Source: Puccinellia tenuiflora
Lineage: Eukaryota > Streptophyta > Magnoliopsida > Poales > Poaceae
Direction: 5' to 3'
Length of the DNA: 64,000 bases
NCBI GenBank assembly: GCA_012064385.1
Contig: QRDG01001831.1
Span: 974,126-1,038,125 of the forward strand
The notes beneath the pieces were generated by a model. The model ran no database searches. It was given only the letters and a program-made list of their open reading frames with translations, and was not told the DNA's origin. This document shows, piece after piece, positions 46,165-58,477 of the stretch (position 1 is its first letter; each line of letters starts with the position of its first letter). The translations under genes and the position numbers were made by a program.

Positions 46165-46577
46165 ATGGGTCTCCCGTTAACCCGGAGTATGACGGCAGAG
46201 GAGGCGGTGACCGAAAGCAAGCCAGACGAGTCGGCGGCCGACTTTCCGATTGGAGATAAGGCTGCTGATGTGGCGTTGTTGGGCGTCGTAGTAGAGGAGG
46301 AGGAGGAGCCTGGTGCTGATGACGCTGCCGGCGATGAGACGATCAATGTCATGGCACAGGACCAGGTGGACTATATCCTCTCCTGGGACTTGAACGAGGA
46401 CAAGTTTAACAGATTTGACGATGACTCTGACGTCTGGATCGAAGCATACGACTTCTTCGGCAAGGCCCGGTTGGAAAACATGCAGTACCAGTAGAAGGTC
46501 CATGAGGAGTACGAGACCTATGGCTACGTCAGAGTGGAGTACGATGAAGATGAAGAGAGGAGGATGTCCGAGACGCA
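46165..46577 (+). pseudogene. Acidic-protein gene, 5' part, interrupted by Gypsy B
   Basis: The ATG at 46165 (MGLPLTRSMTAEEAV) opens an acidic frame with EEEEEPGADDAAGDE, DYILSWDLNEDKF and DDDSDVWIEAYDF. Codon 110 is TAG (46492-46494); beyond it the frame still reads sensibly (HEEYETYGYVRVEYDEDEE). At 46577 the Gypsy B insertion cuts the gene. The rest lies at 57694-57802. Removing Gypsy B and one ACGCA copy restores phase (522 nt, 174 codons including the stop). I do not recognise the family. The lost function would be ascribed to the TAG and the insertion. Confidence 0.6.
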
Positions 46578-46590
46578 GGTCCGGGCCAGA

Positions 46591-46868
46591 TGGCCACCGC
46601 GGTTCTCAACCAGCACGAAGCGGTAACATGGGTGTGGTCACCACACTCGTACCCGCTCTAGCAAAGGGTACGCAATTTTCATCCCCCTACCATGCCACTC
46701 ATGATCGCACCGAGGAGTTCCACACTGAGAGTTCCAATCGCCATCGTTCGCACCACACACCAAACATAGATTTCCCCTCTTTCAATGGCACTGATCCTCA
46801 CAATTGGCGTATGCGTTGTGAGAATTATTTTGATGTGTGCGAAACTCATCCACAACAATGGGTGCGAG
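46591..46868 (+). pseudogene. Gypsy B gag, N-terminal piece
   Basis: An ATG at 46591 (MATAVLNQHEA) is in one frame; from about 46628 the reading moves to another frame (MGVVTTLVPALAKGTQF...NIDFPSFNGTDPHNWRMRCENYF). The capsid motif FPSFNGTDPHNW...RCENYFDV matches Gypsy gag. It is cut at 46868 by LTR L2 and resumes at 50854 in frame (QQWVR then VTTIYFTGRAASWL). Confidence 0.75.
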
Positions 46869-49800
46869 TGTAACAGCCCCAGTTTGGCACCCTAAAATAT
46901 GGGCCAAATTTTCACTTTTTGCTTTGCAACATTGCATCATGGCATCCATTTAAATTGCTAATTTTAAATAAAGCAACACTTGGAAATTAAAACAAAGGAA
47001 GCAAACCTTCCACAACCTCCAAACCAAATGCTCTTGCTCAACCTAGCAAACAAATAAAATAGAACTTCCAAATTGTCCAGGAAGTTTCCAAGAGTACATG
47101 TTATAATTATTTGTTAAAAGCAAATTCTTAACAAGCAAAGAAATAAATTTGAGAATTCAAAATTGGCCCAATTCTAATTCTATTTTTTAAACCAAGTTAA
47201 ACTTTTCAAAAATTCAAAATAAAATTATGGGGAGCTTCATTAATATGTTGGGAGCCTCCATAAATATTTTCATTATTTTTGAAGATGCTTAAGTACTCCA
47301 AATAAATACATTTTGGAAATTATCAAAAATGACTATATTTAAACCCTGTGAACAAATGTTGCCCAAAACAATTTAAATTGCAACACCAATTTTTGTGGAG
47401 CTTCTACATGTCGTGGGGAGGCTATTTGAATTTTTGCAGAATTTTAGAAAATGTTTAAAAGCCTCAATTTAAATCCCTAAAGTGTTGATGAACCTAGTTG
47501 CAATTAAATTTTAAATCAGCCAGGGGCTATGTGCAAAGTCCTCGTCTTCCTCACTGTGGCGCCAGTACTGCCCGTGCCCATGCCGCCGACGCCCGCTTCC
47601 TGTCGCCATGCCGTCGTGGCCCTCTCCGCGTGGATAAGAGCCCCGACGACGCCGTGCTCACCTGCTCCCTCTCTCTCCCCGCGGAACCCTAACCCTAGCT
47701 CGAGGAAGCCGCGCGCGCGCCGCTGCCTAGACGTCAAATCGCCGTCGCTCCGGGCCGCCCGGGACCAATCCAAGCGCGCCATAGGGACCGCCTCGCCGTG
47801 CTGCTCCTCCACGTCGAAGAAATCGGGACGCGGTAGCCGAAATCGAAGCCATCGTCGCCGTCTCCCTCCGCTCCGGTCGCCGCACGCCGAGCATGCGCTC
47901 GTCGCCGTTCGTCCTCCCCGGCCTTCGCCGACCGCTCCAACCCACTCAGGGTGAGCTCGCGGTGCTCCCCGTCCCCTTTTCCCTCTCACTCCCCCTCTAT
48001 ATCGTCGCGTCGCTGACCGTCGCCGTCGTTGTCCGTCCCGGTGGTCACCGCCATCTCGTCCGACGACCAATTAGTCCGCTCCACCGCCAGCACAGCCGCC
48101 GCGACCTGCTCACCCCACAACGGCCTCGTGCGCGTGCTCGTCGTCACCGTAGCGCCGCTGCCGTGCGCGCTCGCCGCCGGCAGGCGCCTGCTCACCGCGT
48201 CGGTCGACGCCGATCGCGGCATCCCTCCCCGGTCAAACCTGGCCCGGCCTGGGAACCGGCCCGGCCGGCCAGGAGGCCGGAGGCCTCGGGTGGGTGCCCG
48301 GCCCAGTGCCCGGTCTGGGCTGGCCGCAAGGCCGACGGCCTCGGTAGCCTGCCCGGCCTGTGGGCCGGCCTGGCCGGTTTGGAGGCCAGCCCTGTCTGGG
48401 TTTTTCTCTTTCCTTTTTGGAATTAAAATAAAATAAAAGAAATTGATAACTATTTAAATATTGCTCCAATTTTAGCAAATAAAATACCAAATTGTTCAGA
48501 AAAACAAACTCTACATGTTAGAATCGTTGTAATGGTCTTTTGAAACTATTAATTTTCTGTTTATTAAGAATTACTAAAATGGCAAAAATAATAACAATAT
48601 TGGGAAAAATCATAACTCGATAAATAATTAACCAAAAACTATGAATAAAATATCAAAGTGCTCATTATTTCAAATGCTATCTAATAATACTAAAATCACG
48701 TCATGATAACAAATTTTACCTTGATGTTATTTCTTTAATTGGTTAAAGGAATTAAATTCAAATAATTATTTAATTCACTATTTATTCATCGATAATCGGG
48801 AAAATACAAAGGAGGTATCAAAATGATCGGTAAAGCAATACCTATCTATTCATGCCATGCTCATTCATATTTAAGTCACATTGTAGTGATGTAATAATTC
48901 ATAAGCAACGTGACCATTAAGTTAAATATGGGGTTGTTCCCAAATAATTGCACTAATTATTTGGAACTCCATTTAAATTGTTAGATAAATTATATGTTGA
49001 TATCATTGCATAACTTGTCATGTCATCACGTGTTTGCGCATTGCACTTCAATATGTATTGATTGCCTTGTTTCTTTCGGTGTTTGCTTCTTCTCGTTAGA
49101 ACACGAATCGAGATCGAGACGAGCCCGAAGTGGAGAGCTACAACACCGAAGGCCGACAATGGAGTATGGAGCGACAAGTCAACGACCCTGTTTTCCCCGA
49201 AGCCCTATATCTTTATATTGCCTACCAAGGAAAGAGATAACCTAACCTTCTTGGCATATAGCATCCTATTGTTTACAAATATTTTATCCACCATAATATT
49301 GCATTCGATTCCAATGTCAACTTTTGCTCAACTATGTTATGCATTGTCCCCTGAACGATCACATGTTTTCCCTCCTATAAACCATAGGTTTGATGTGTTG
49401 GCCTGAGATAAAGATATAATTGTAGTATATATATATATATATGCTTAGCCATGCTTAGTCGAATGCTATATTGTCCGGTGATTTAATTCCATGATTATGA
49501 AGTTGATGGAATGTTCGGACATGGTGGTTACTGTTGGTACTTAATTTAAATTGCTTAAAAGGCTTAGATGAGTTGCCATCGGGGATGGTGTTTTGCCTCA
49601 TTCTTGCCCCTAGGTGCGAGTTCTTGTCTCTAGAACCAAGGTTTGAGCGTGCTGCCATTGGTGGGGGTATGGGCTCCTTACTAACTGAATAACTTGTGCG
49701 GGCGTATCCAAGGGTCCTCTAGATTTGCGCTTTCCATTTGCGGGTGCGTTGCAGGTCGTCGAAGGCGCGATGAAGAGGGTGTGTGTGGTGTTAGGGTGTG

Positions 49801-50848
49801 CCGATGGGGGCAGGGGCTGAAATAGGCTGGATAAACTTGTCCTGTCGCCACAGATGACTCTTGGATAGTCTCACGCGAGGTAAAGGTTTAACCGCGCCCA
49901 CTTGCCGGCTTTCCCCAGACGAGAGCTAACTAGGCGAGCCGGACGGTACCAATGCGTAAATTAGTACACCCCTGCAGCGTTTAATATTTTCGAAAATCTG
50001 TGTCCACGGTTATGGACGCCTTGGGAACGGATTACGAGATCATAGGAAACCTTAATCTTAACTAAAATTTGGAAGCTAGAGGTTGCAACTCAACGTGTGG
50101 TAAAGGTTCATTTCCTCGAGGGTGATTCGAGGGAGTGCCTTGGTGGAGATGAGTGATGAGAACTGGTTACTATGGGGTCGATGAGAACCGAAGTTAAAGG
50201 TTTACTATCTTACCCCTTTATGAAAAACATTCTGAGTAGTCGATGCCACGAGTCATTATGTCTTTTGAAAAGGAGAACTAGCTTTATGCAAATTAGCTAC
50301 TATACAGCTTTAGAGCCACCGTCATCATTGGGCCCATATCGCCCTACTGAACTTGCGAGTACATCGTACTCAGTCTCTCTTTGCTGCTTATTATTTGTTT
50401 CATAGGAGGACGACACCGAGCAGATAGGTGGGTTCTTCGTGGACGTCGACGAGTAGATTGGGGTTCCCAGGTGGCAGCTTGGGACGTCGAGGAACAAGCT
50501 GGCTGGGTTTATGTTTATTTGCAGGCCTCTTAGGCCATATTTTGGATCTTATTGTTAGACAACATATTTGGCTTCCGCATGTTGTAATGATGGGTCTGTG
50601 ACCTCTTTGTGTAATTTGTATCTTCCTCGTTATATGAGTTGCTATATGATCTCTTTGTGTCATAGAGTCTGTGATGTGCCAGTTGTTCCACAAGTCTTGA
50701 TCTCCTTATTATATATTGATAGCTATGCCAGTGTTTATGCCACGATCGATGTGTTACGTGGGAGCGGTAATTCCATGCCCTTCGATTGTGTAGCATAGCC
50801 TGTTGGTTACATAGCCTCTCTGTATAATTCTGGGGTCGGGGTGCTACA
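46869..50848 (+). mobile_element. Solo LTR L2 (TGTAACAGCC family) inside Gypsy B gag
   Basis: Starts TGTAACAGCCCCAG and ends GGGGTGCTACA, with a perfect GCGAG duplication (46864-46868, 50849-50853). At 3980 bp it is the oldest-looking copy. The mini-ORF acceptor is lost (CATAG for CAGAG at 50401). The core at 49971-50017 has several changes, and the GGCCGG patch is at 48236-48385. A donor-like GTGAGC is at 47951. Confidence 0.9.
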
Positions 50849-50853
50849 GCGAG

Positions 50854-51797
50854 TCACCACAATCTACTTCACCGGACGCGCAGCATCCTGGCTACGGTCC
50901 TCACAAGCGCACACTCTCTATCCAACCTGGGAAACTTTTGCTGCAGTGGTCACGATGAAATTCGACAGGAATGAGCACCAACATCTTATCCGCCAGATGG
51001 ATATGATTAAACAAACTAGCACAGTCACTAAATATTATGAGCATTTCGATGAGCTAATGCATCAATTACTTGCTCATGATCCAGCAATCAATCCTCTCTA
51101 TTTCATCACCAAATTTTGTGAGGGTTTGAGGGACGACATCCGCACTTATGTTCTTGTTCAGACACCTATCGAATTGGAAACTGCTCTTGCTATCGCTTTG
51201 TTGCAGGAGGAGGCTGCGGAGACGGGACGCCGGCGAGACCCTCGACGTCACGATGGTGCCGCCATGGGGCGCCATATCACGCGGCCCGCGTATCCACTGC
51301 AACCTCCACCTCATGGTGGGTCTGACAATCGGGTCGATGACCGTCGCGTAGCGGGCAATGGGCACACCAGACCACCTACCACTGATGATAAAGTGGGAGC
51401 GCTGAAGGCTTACCAGCGTGCTCAAGGTCTGTGTTATATCTGTGCTGATCGTTGAGCGTCGGGACACAAATGTGCTCCAACTGTACAGCTCCATGCGGTT
51501 GAGGAAATGTTTGCCATGCTCAGTCTGCACACTAGGAGAGAAGAGGATTCAGGTTCACAAGCGGCTTCTGATGATCATACGTTGTGTGTTTTTCTGTCGC
51601 ATGAAGCACACCAGGGAGCAGAATCAGCCGGCACCATTCATTTGCTGGGACACATGCAGGGGTACGACTTGCTGATGTTGATTGATTCAGGCAGCTCCTC
51701 CAGCTTTATCAGTGTTGCAGCTGCAGATAGGTTACAAGGAGTGATGCCACTGAAATCTCACACAACAGTTAAGATAGCTAATGGGGGAATCTTATAG
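50854..51797 (+). pseudogene. Gypsy B gag (C-terminal) and protease
   Basis: The capsid continues (TFAAVVTMKFDRNEHQHLIRQ, VTKYYEHFDELMHQL, NPLYFITKFCEGL) to a zinc knuckle CYICADR-stop-ASGHKC. A TGA at 51453-51455 stands where Trp is usual. The same frame runs on to the protease motif LMLIDSGSSSSFIS and stops at TAG 51795-51797, with PR-like sequence continuing (VILGMDWLSEHSPMDI). Confidence 0.85.
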
Positions 51798-51988
51798 AGT
51801 GACTCCTGGATACCTGGTTGCGAATGGAACACACAGGGCCACACTTTTCACACTGATCTGCGAGTGTTGGAATTGGGATGTTATGATGTGATTCTGGGTA
51901 TGGACTGGTTGTCTGAACACAGTCCAATGGATATTCACTTGGGACAGAAACGCATGAGTTTTCTACATCAGGAAACAAGATAACATTA

Positions 51989-53695
51989 GTGGGAGTCAGT
52001 CCAAACACTAGTATCTGCCTGGAATTGTCTCCTCAGCAACTGAAGGCTATGCAGAATCGACATTCCTTAGCTCACCTGGTCCAGTTGTGTGTGATTGAGG
52101 CAGCAGTGGATGGAGAGGTAATTCCAGTTGTTGCTCAGTCATTGGTGGAGCAATTTGCTCATGTTTTTGAAGAACCGGAAGGGCTACCACCATCACGGTC
52201 TTATGATCATCGCATTCCACTGATTCCTGGCGCATCTGCCTTCAATGCAAGACCATACCGGTACACACCTGCTCAGAAGGATGAAATCGAAGCGCAAATT
52301 CGAGAGATGCTTCGCAAGAACTTGATTCAGCCAAGTGCAAGTCCTTTCTCTTCCCCTGTTTTGTTGGTACGCAAGAAGGCCGGTACGTGGCGGTTCTGTA
52401 TCGATTATAGGCGTCTCAACGCTATTACCATAAAAAACAAGTACCCGTTGCCGGTGATTGACGAGTTATTGGATGAGTTAGCGGGAGCATGCTGGTTCAC
52501 CAAATTGGATTTGCGGTCGGGCTATCACCAAATACATATGGCAGCAGAGGACGAGCACAAGACGGCGTTCAAAACACACAGCGGTCATTACGAGTTCCGT
52601 GTGATGCCATTTGGCCTGATAAGTGCGCCAGCAACATTCCAGGGCGTGAAGAACAGCATCCTTCATGCTCTCCTCCGTAAGTGTGTTCTAGTGTTTGTTG
52701 ATGACATCTTAGTCTATATTAAGACCCTGGAAGAACACATGGAGCATTTGCGCAAGGTTTTTGAGATACTGGACAAACACACTCTAAAAGTGAAGCGGTC
52801 TAAGTGTTCTATAGCTCAACAATCCCTTGCTTATGTGGGCCACATTATCAGTGTTGCAACGGACCCTGAGCAAATCGCAGCTATTCGAGACTGGCCAATA
52901 CCAATGTCAGCCAAGGAGTTGCGCAGTATTCTGGGGCTAGCAGGGTTTTACCGCAAATATGACAGAGATTTCGGTATCATCAGCAAACCACTGACAAACA
53001 TGTTGCGAAAGGGGACAATCTTCAGTTGGAACTCAGCGTTGCAAGCTTCGTTTGATGCACTCAAACAGGCGCTTATCTCTGCCCCAGTGTTAGCTCTGCC
53101 CGACTTTGCAAAACCATTCGTCCTGGAGACTGATGCGTCTGACCATGGCATAGGTGCGGTGTTGATGCAGGACTGACACTCCATCGCATTCCTTAGTCGT
53201 GCTTTGGGGCCTCGCCTGCGAGGACTCAGTACATACGAGAAGGTGAGTCTAGCCATACTGATGGCAGTCGATCATTGGCGTGCCTACTTGCAAAAAGATG
53301 AGTTTGTGATATGCTCTGACCAATGCAGCTTGAGCTTCCTGCATGAGCAAAAAGCAACTACACCTTGGCAACAAAAAGCACTTACCAAGCTAGCGGGATT
53401 GCGTTATCGTATTGTGTACAAAAAAGGGCAGGAGAATAAAGTTGCAGATGCTTTATCTCGATGCCCAGGCACTGACCAAGGGGAACTGTGTGCGATTTCT
53501 GCTAGTGTACCAATCTGGCTGAATGAGGTCCAGCTCAGTTACAAGGAGGATGTTCACACTTAGCATATCATTGCAGCGCTCAGCATTGCTGGTTCTCGTG
53601 TTCCAGGATATGAACTCAAAGATGGCATCCTGTACTATAAGAAGAGAATCTGGGTGGGCACAGATCAGCAACTGCACAACCGTATCTTGCACAGC
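51989..53695 (+). pseudogene. Gypsy B reverse transcriptase and RNase H
   Basis: RT motifs appear in order: SSPVLLVRKKAGTWRFCIDY, KLDLRSGYHQI, FRVMPFGLISAPATFQ, catalytic box VFVDDILVYI, and YVGHIIS. RNase H follows: ETDASDHGIGAVLMQD, then TGA at 53174-53176 where Gly would be expected, then YEKVSLAILMAVDHWR and NKVADALSRCPG. A TAG at 53561-53563 precedes the last part. The frame differs from gag-protease, so an indel lies between 51798 and 51988. It is cut at 53695 by LTR C. Confidence 0.9.
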
Positions 53696-56137
53696 TGAAA
53701 GAACAAACGATGTCCCGATGTCGCCTAGAGGGGGGGTGAATAGGCGATTAAAACTTTATCTATTTAGGGCTTGATAATTGCGGAATAAAACTAGGTGTTT
53801 AAATTAACAAGCCAACAACCTAAAATTCTAGGTTTACCTAAAGTGCACCAACAATTTATGCTAAACAAGGCAAGCAACAAGGTGATAGCTAGATATAAAC
53901 TTCAAGCACGAAGGCTATCACAATGTAAAGTGCATAAGTAAAAGCTCGGGTATAGAAATAACTGGGGCACGCGGAGACGAAGATTTATTCCCGAGTTCCT
54001 CCTTGTTAAGGGAGTACGTCTCGTTGGAGGGGTGTGAGCTCGCCACAAAAGGCCTACTCAAGATGCCACAAAGGCCTCACCCTATTCTCTGATGAACCGC
54101 ACCCAAAGGTTTGGTTCACCTTCCACTATCGGAATCCTTCGAGGCGGATTCCGGAGCCCTTACAACTTTTGGGGCACACACCCACAACTCAATTGGGGGC
54201 TCCCAAAGCGTGCCGAAGCTCCACAAGCCAAAGTCTTCACGGCACCACCGTCTAGGGTCCAATGACCCAAGAGTAACAAGCTCCCAACCTTTAATCCCAC
54301 GAATCACCGTGGGGAGCACAACCCGATGCAACAAATGCAAAAGGGCAAGAACACACCAAGTGGTCAAATTCTTCTCCCCAAAATCCAACCAAAGCACCTA
54401 ATGCTACGGAGGGATTTTGGAGGAAGAACGGAGGAGAAACACCAAGAACTCCAAAATCTAGATCCCACGAGTTCCCCTCACTTAGAGGAGATTTTGTTTG
54501 GTGGAAAGATGGATATAGATCTCCTCTCTTGTTTCCCTAAATTTGGGCAAGAATCATCGGAGGGATTAGAAGGAATCCAGCTCTCAAAAAGTCTAGCAAA
54601 GGAGGAGAGAGAGCAAGGGATGAGATCTCAAAGAAAAATGGGGAAGAAGCCCCTTTTATAGTGGGCTCCAAAAAGTGACCGTTAGGGGCAAAAATTGCCT
54701 CAGCCCGACAGCCCGGCCTGGGGCCGGCCAGCACCCCGGCCAGGCCGGCAGGCATCATCGGCAGCGATCGAAGCGACGACCGAACGATGGAAGACACAGA
54801 CGGGCCGGCCTTCCCCCGGCCTGGGTCCGGCCAGGCGCCGTGCTGGGCCGGGGCACAGCCCGAGCCGGCCGGCCTGGTCCCGGCCTGGGCCGGTCAGGCA
54901 ACGCGTGCTGGGCCGGCAGGTGACCCGAAGGTCCCGGCCTCGTCTCGGCCTGGGGCCGGCCCGGCCGGCCAGTCTGGCCTCCTTTTTTTCTTTTCTCTTT
55001 TTCTGTTTTAAAAATCGATCGAACCGAAAACGGAATAACTTTCGCATACTAACTCCGTTTTCGATATTCTTGGACTCGTTGGAATCGTCACTACGAGCAC
55101 AACAAGAATATGCAGAGAAACATCATAGTCCAAGAATATAATATAAAGATAAATGGGGAAAGGTAAAAGCTCCCATTTGTAAATCGGAAATGCAATAACT
55201 TTCACCCACGAACTCCGTTTTCGATAATCTTGGACTCGTTGGAATCGTCACAATGAGCACAACAAGATTATGTAGAGAAACATCATAGTCCAAGAAAATA
55301 TTATAAAACCAAATGGGAAAAGTTAAAAACTCCTTTTTGAAAATCGAAAATGCCGAAACTTTTGCAAATGAAGTCCGAATGAAATAAAACCAATTTTGTT
55401 GGAAAGAGGACGACAAAAGCAACCTTTGAAAATGGCAAACAAGCAATGGAGATTTTGCAAAGAAATGGAAGAGGTAAATCTTCTGCACGGATGAACTGGC
55501 AAAATCTCCAATACCGAAACCGCAAAAGAAGACGCATGTGAAAACCGTTTTCGGTGAACTTAGCTTTGTCATGACGAGCACGACAAGCACCAAGACCACA
55601 CCACGATTAGAGACAAAAAAGAACCAATAAAGAGGATTGCATGGATGCAAAGGTTTGTGCTCTCCACGACGATACGATCACGATATCCGGTCGAGAGCCC
55701 CTCTTGATAGTACGGCTATCTATCCTATAATCCGGTCTCTCACTAAACAATATGAGACCGGTAAAATAGAAACCCTATCAAGATCATACCTTTGCCTTGC
55801 GCATAAATCCACTTGAGGTCGATGAAGACGATCTTCATCTCCTCAAGATGCACCACCTTCCTCGATTGCGCTTCGGTGAAGATTCACTTGATGCTCCCCC
55901 ATACACCAAGATGGGAGACGCTCTCTTCGGCATATCTTCACTTGGCCTTGAGTGATGATCAACCCGCATAAAGCCATGATCAACACAAACTTTTCTTCTT
56001 CCCTTAACCTTGACTCCAACAAATGGAGAATAAGCAAACAAATGGACAACCTACAAATATAGCTCAATGCAAATATTAGTCCATAGAGATTGTCATTAAT
56101 TACCAAAATCATGCATGGGGGCAACCATGCACTTTCA
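53696..56137 (-). mobile_element. Solo LTR, copy C of the TGAAAG...CTTTCA family, inside Gypsy B
   Basis: On the plus strand it runs TGAAAGAACAAACG...CATGCACTTTCA, the reverse of copy A. Flanks ACAGC (53691-53695) and ATAGC (56138-56142) are a duplication with one mismatch. Removing it joins ILHS with LHSSPAGGHSGIH of the integrase zinc domain in frame. A GGCCGG patch lies at 54705-54975, and a 160-bp unit is tandemly repeated at about 55035-55354. Confidence 0.88.
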
Positions 56138-56142
56138 ATAGC

Positions 56143-57497
56143 CTACATTCCAGTCCTGCTGGAGGACACTCTGGAATTCATGCAACATATCAGCGAGTTC
56201 GATCTCTGTTTGCTTGGACAGGACTGAAGAAGGAAGTGACGCAGTTTGTCACTCAGTGTGATATCTGCCAGCGAGCTAAAGTGGAACATGTCCTCTACCC
56301 TGGTCTCCTCGAACCTCTGCCAGTACCAGATCACGCATGGCAAATGGTGTCGCTCGACATCATTGAAGGGTTGCCCAAATCTGGCAGGTACAATGCTATC
56401 TTGGTGGTCGTGGATAAGTTTTCAAAATACGCTCATTTTGTTCCCCTCTCGCACCCTTTCACTACTCTGCAAGTGGCGCAAGCTTATTTCCAAGAGGTTT
56501 TTCGGATGCAGAGTATGCCTCAGTCTCTCATTTCGGATCGGGATCGCATTTTCACTAGTGCTTTCTGGCAAGAGTTGTTCAGGCTGTCACACACACAAAT
56601 GCGTATGAGCTCATCGTATCACCCCCAGACCGATGGACAAACGGAACGTGTGAATCAGTGTTTGGAGGGTTTTCTTCGCTTTTTTCTTCATGGCTGTCCA
56701 ACTCAATGGAGCAAGTGGCTCGCCTTGGCTGAGTATTGGTACAATACCTCCTATCATACTGCTCTCGATAAGACTCCATTTGAGGTTCTGTATGGACATT
56801 TGCCGCGGCATTTTGGTGTTACTGCAGCTCCAGTGTGTACCTCCTAGGATTTGAACATGTATCTGGAGGAAAGACATGCAATGACTGCCCTGATTTGACA
56901 CCATTTGCTCCGGGCTCAACAGCGTATGAAGGACCAGGCTGACCAGCATCGTTCAGAGCGCAGTTTCCAGGTGAATGATTGGGTCTACTTCAAGCTGCAC
57001 CCGTACATCCGGCGATCAGTGGCGACGCGAGCAAATCAGAAACTGGCTCTCAAGTACTATGGACCCTACAAGGTGATCGGCAAGGTGGGAAATGTGGCGT
57101 ATCATCTGGGGTTGCCTGAGCACAGCAAAAAATCCATCTAGTGGTGCATGTCTCACTTCTCAAAGAAGCTCGTGGGTACACTCCTTCCTCCCCCATTCAT
57201 AAATTACCTGATGTTGATGCTGAAGCTTCTCCGATGCCGGAGTCCATCCTGGCGGAGCGCCACATCCGTAGGGGCAGCAAGATGGTGCGCCAGATCCAAG
57301 TGCAATGGACAGGTTCTGATCATGCAGCTAGCACCTGGGAGAACCCTAACGAGCTACGCCGGCGTTTTCCACATGCAGCGCCTTGGGGACAAGTCGCTTC
57401 TGAAGGAGGGAGGGATGTCATGACTGACGATACCACAAGGCCAGCACGTCAGCGATGGCCCAGCCCACGGGTGACAGGACCTGACTGGAAAGTGTGA
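56143..57497 (+). pseudogene. Gypsy B integrase and chromodomain-like tail
   Basis: The zinc domain (HSSPAGGHSGIH...CDICQRAK) is followed by the catalytic core SLDIIEGLP, SDRDRIFTSAFW and YHPQTDGQTERVN, with the acidic residues in place. A TAG at 56845-56847 ends the first part. Further stops and a frameshift precede the GPY/F module (KYYGPYKVIGKVGNVAYHL). The tail (VRQIQVQWTGSDHAASTWEN) is chromodomain-like. The frame runs into the LTR and stops at 57497. Confidence 0.88.
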
Positions 57498-57688
57498 TCG
57501 GGAGGCCTGCGAGCCGGATTCCCTGGCCTGCGTGCCTACTTAAGGAGGAGACTCTCTCCTGTAAACGTAATTAAAATCCTACTTCTGTCTCTATTCTGTC
57601 TTCCCCTCTCTGCCTCTTCCTTCCTCCCCAAGAAGCTCCTCCTCTGCATCCCCAACTCCTTCCTCTTCCTCTAGATTGGGTCGTGACA
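57416..57688 (+). repeat. 3' LTR of Gypsy B
   Basis: 273 bp, TGTCATGACTGACG...GGGTCGTGACA, preceded by a purine tract (GGAGGGAGGGA) and followed by ACGCA. CCTACTTAAGGAGG near 57540 is TATA-poor, so the LTR start site is unclear. Confidence 0.8.
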
Positions 57689-57693
57689 ACGCA

Positions 57694-57802
57694 CCATGCT
57701 GCTTGGCACAATGCGTTTGGCCCCGACTTCCGTCTGAATGACTCTGACTCTGATGATGAAGCGCCGTGTGTAGCTCGTGAGGTGATCGGTGAGGATGCAT
57801 AA
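57694..57802 (+). pseudogene. Acidic-protein gene, 3' part
   Basis: It continues the frame of 46165-46577 past the Gypsy B insertion: HHAAWHNAFGPDF, then an acidic stretch RLNDSDSDDEAPC and a stop at 57800-57802. The acidic composition agrees with the 5' part. The join is inferred from the ACGCA duplication and phase. Confidence 0.55.
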
Positions 57803-58477
57803 TGCTCCTATTGCCGCCATATGTACATCCGTCGATATTGCCTGGCTGAGCTAATTAACTACCATTGGATGATAGCAGTGTTGATCAGCAAATTAAACAT
57901 GGAGCCTGTCTGTACTTGAGACTTCAGGGGAATTAATAGATGATGATACGAATTTGTTTGAACAGTCACTTGATTTGTTTGTCCAATATCCACTTCATAA
58001 TCTTATTATTGCTGCGTTGAGCTAAACTTGTTATTAATCAATATATTGTGTGAAAATTTAAGACTTAAACGTGATAGCTGCTCTGATGAAAACTGTGCTA
58101 TGCCAATACCTTCTCCATTGGTTATGTCTGACTTTTAGGCATATGTACCAGTATAAGTTCTTCTCGGTGACATAATTAACCGTAGATTGTTGCTTTGTGT
58201 TTCTGCTCATTGACACATGTGTGTTAGACTTATAGGATGACATCAATACATCACGTACTATCCCTAGCCACTAAACTAAACACACCTTTAATCTTTTTTC
58301 ACACACGGGCGACATGTTTTGTTAGAGTTTGTATTTTCTTTTATCTTTTAGATAGACTTGCATTTTCTTGAGATTGTTTTCAATTTATTATTTTGATGCA
58401 TCCTCTTTTTTAAAAGGCAGCTTGTGTGTTGCCCCTATTTCACTTCTTCATTTTCTTCAGTTCTAAAGCTCAATATT
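57803..58477. other. 3' flank of the acidic-protein gene
   Basis: AT-rich low-copy sequence, part of it presumably 3'UTR. No repeat or second gene was recognised. It ends where LTR L3 begins; ATATT at 58473-58477 would be the target duplication. Confidence 0.5.

Larger units (their letters stand above)
46578..57688 (+). mobile_element. Gypsy B: Ty3/Gypsy chromovirus lacking its 5' LTR, with nested solo LTRs
   Basis: It is flanked by ACGCA (46573-46577 and 57689-57693). The order gag, protease, RT, RNase H, integrase, chromodomain-like tail, 3' LTR (57416-57688) is colinear on the plus strand. No LTR or primer site precedes gag. Two solo LTRs interrupt it (46869-50848 and 53696-56137), each with its own target duplication. 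Several stops and at least one frameshift make it inactive. Similarity of gene order and tail to Gypsy A suggests the same broad clade. Confidence 0.88.
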
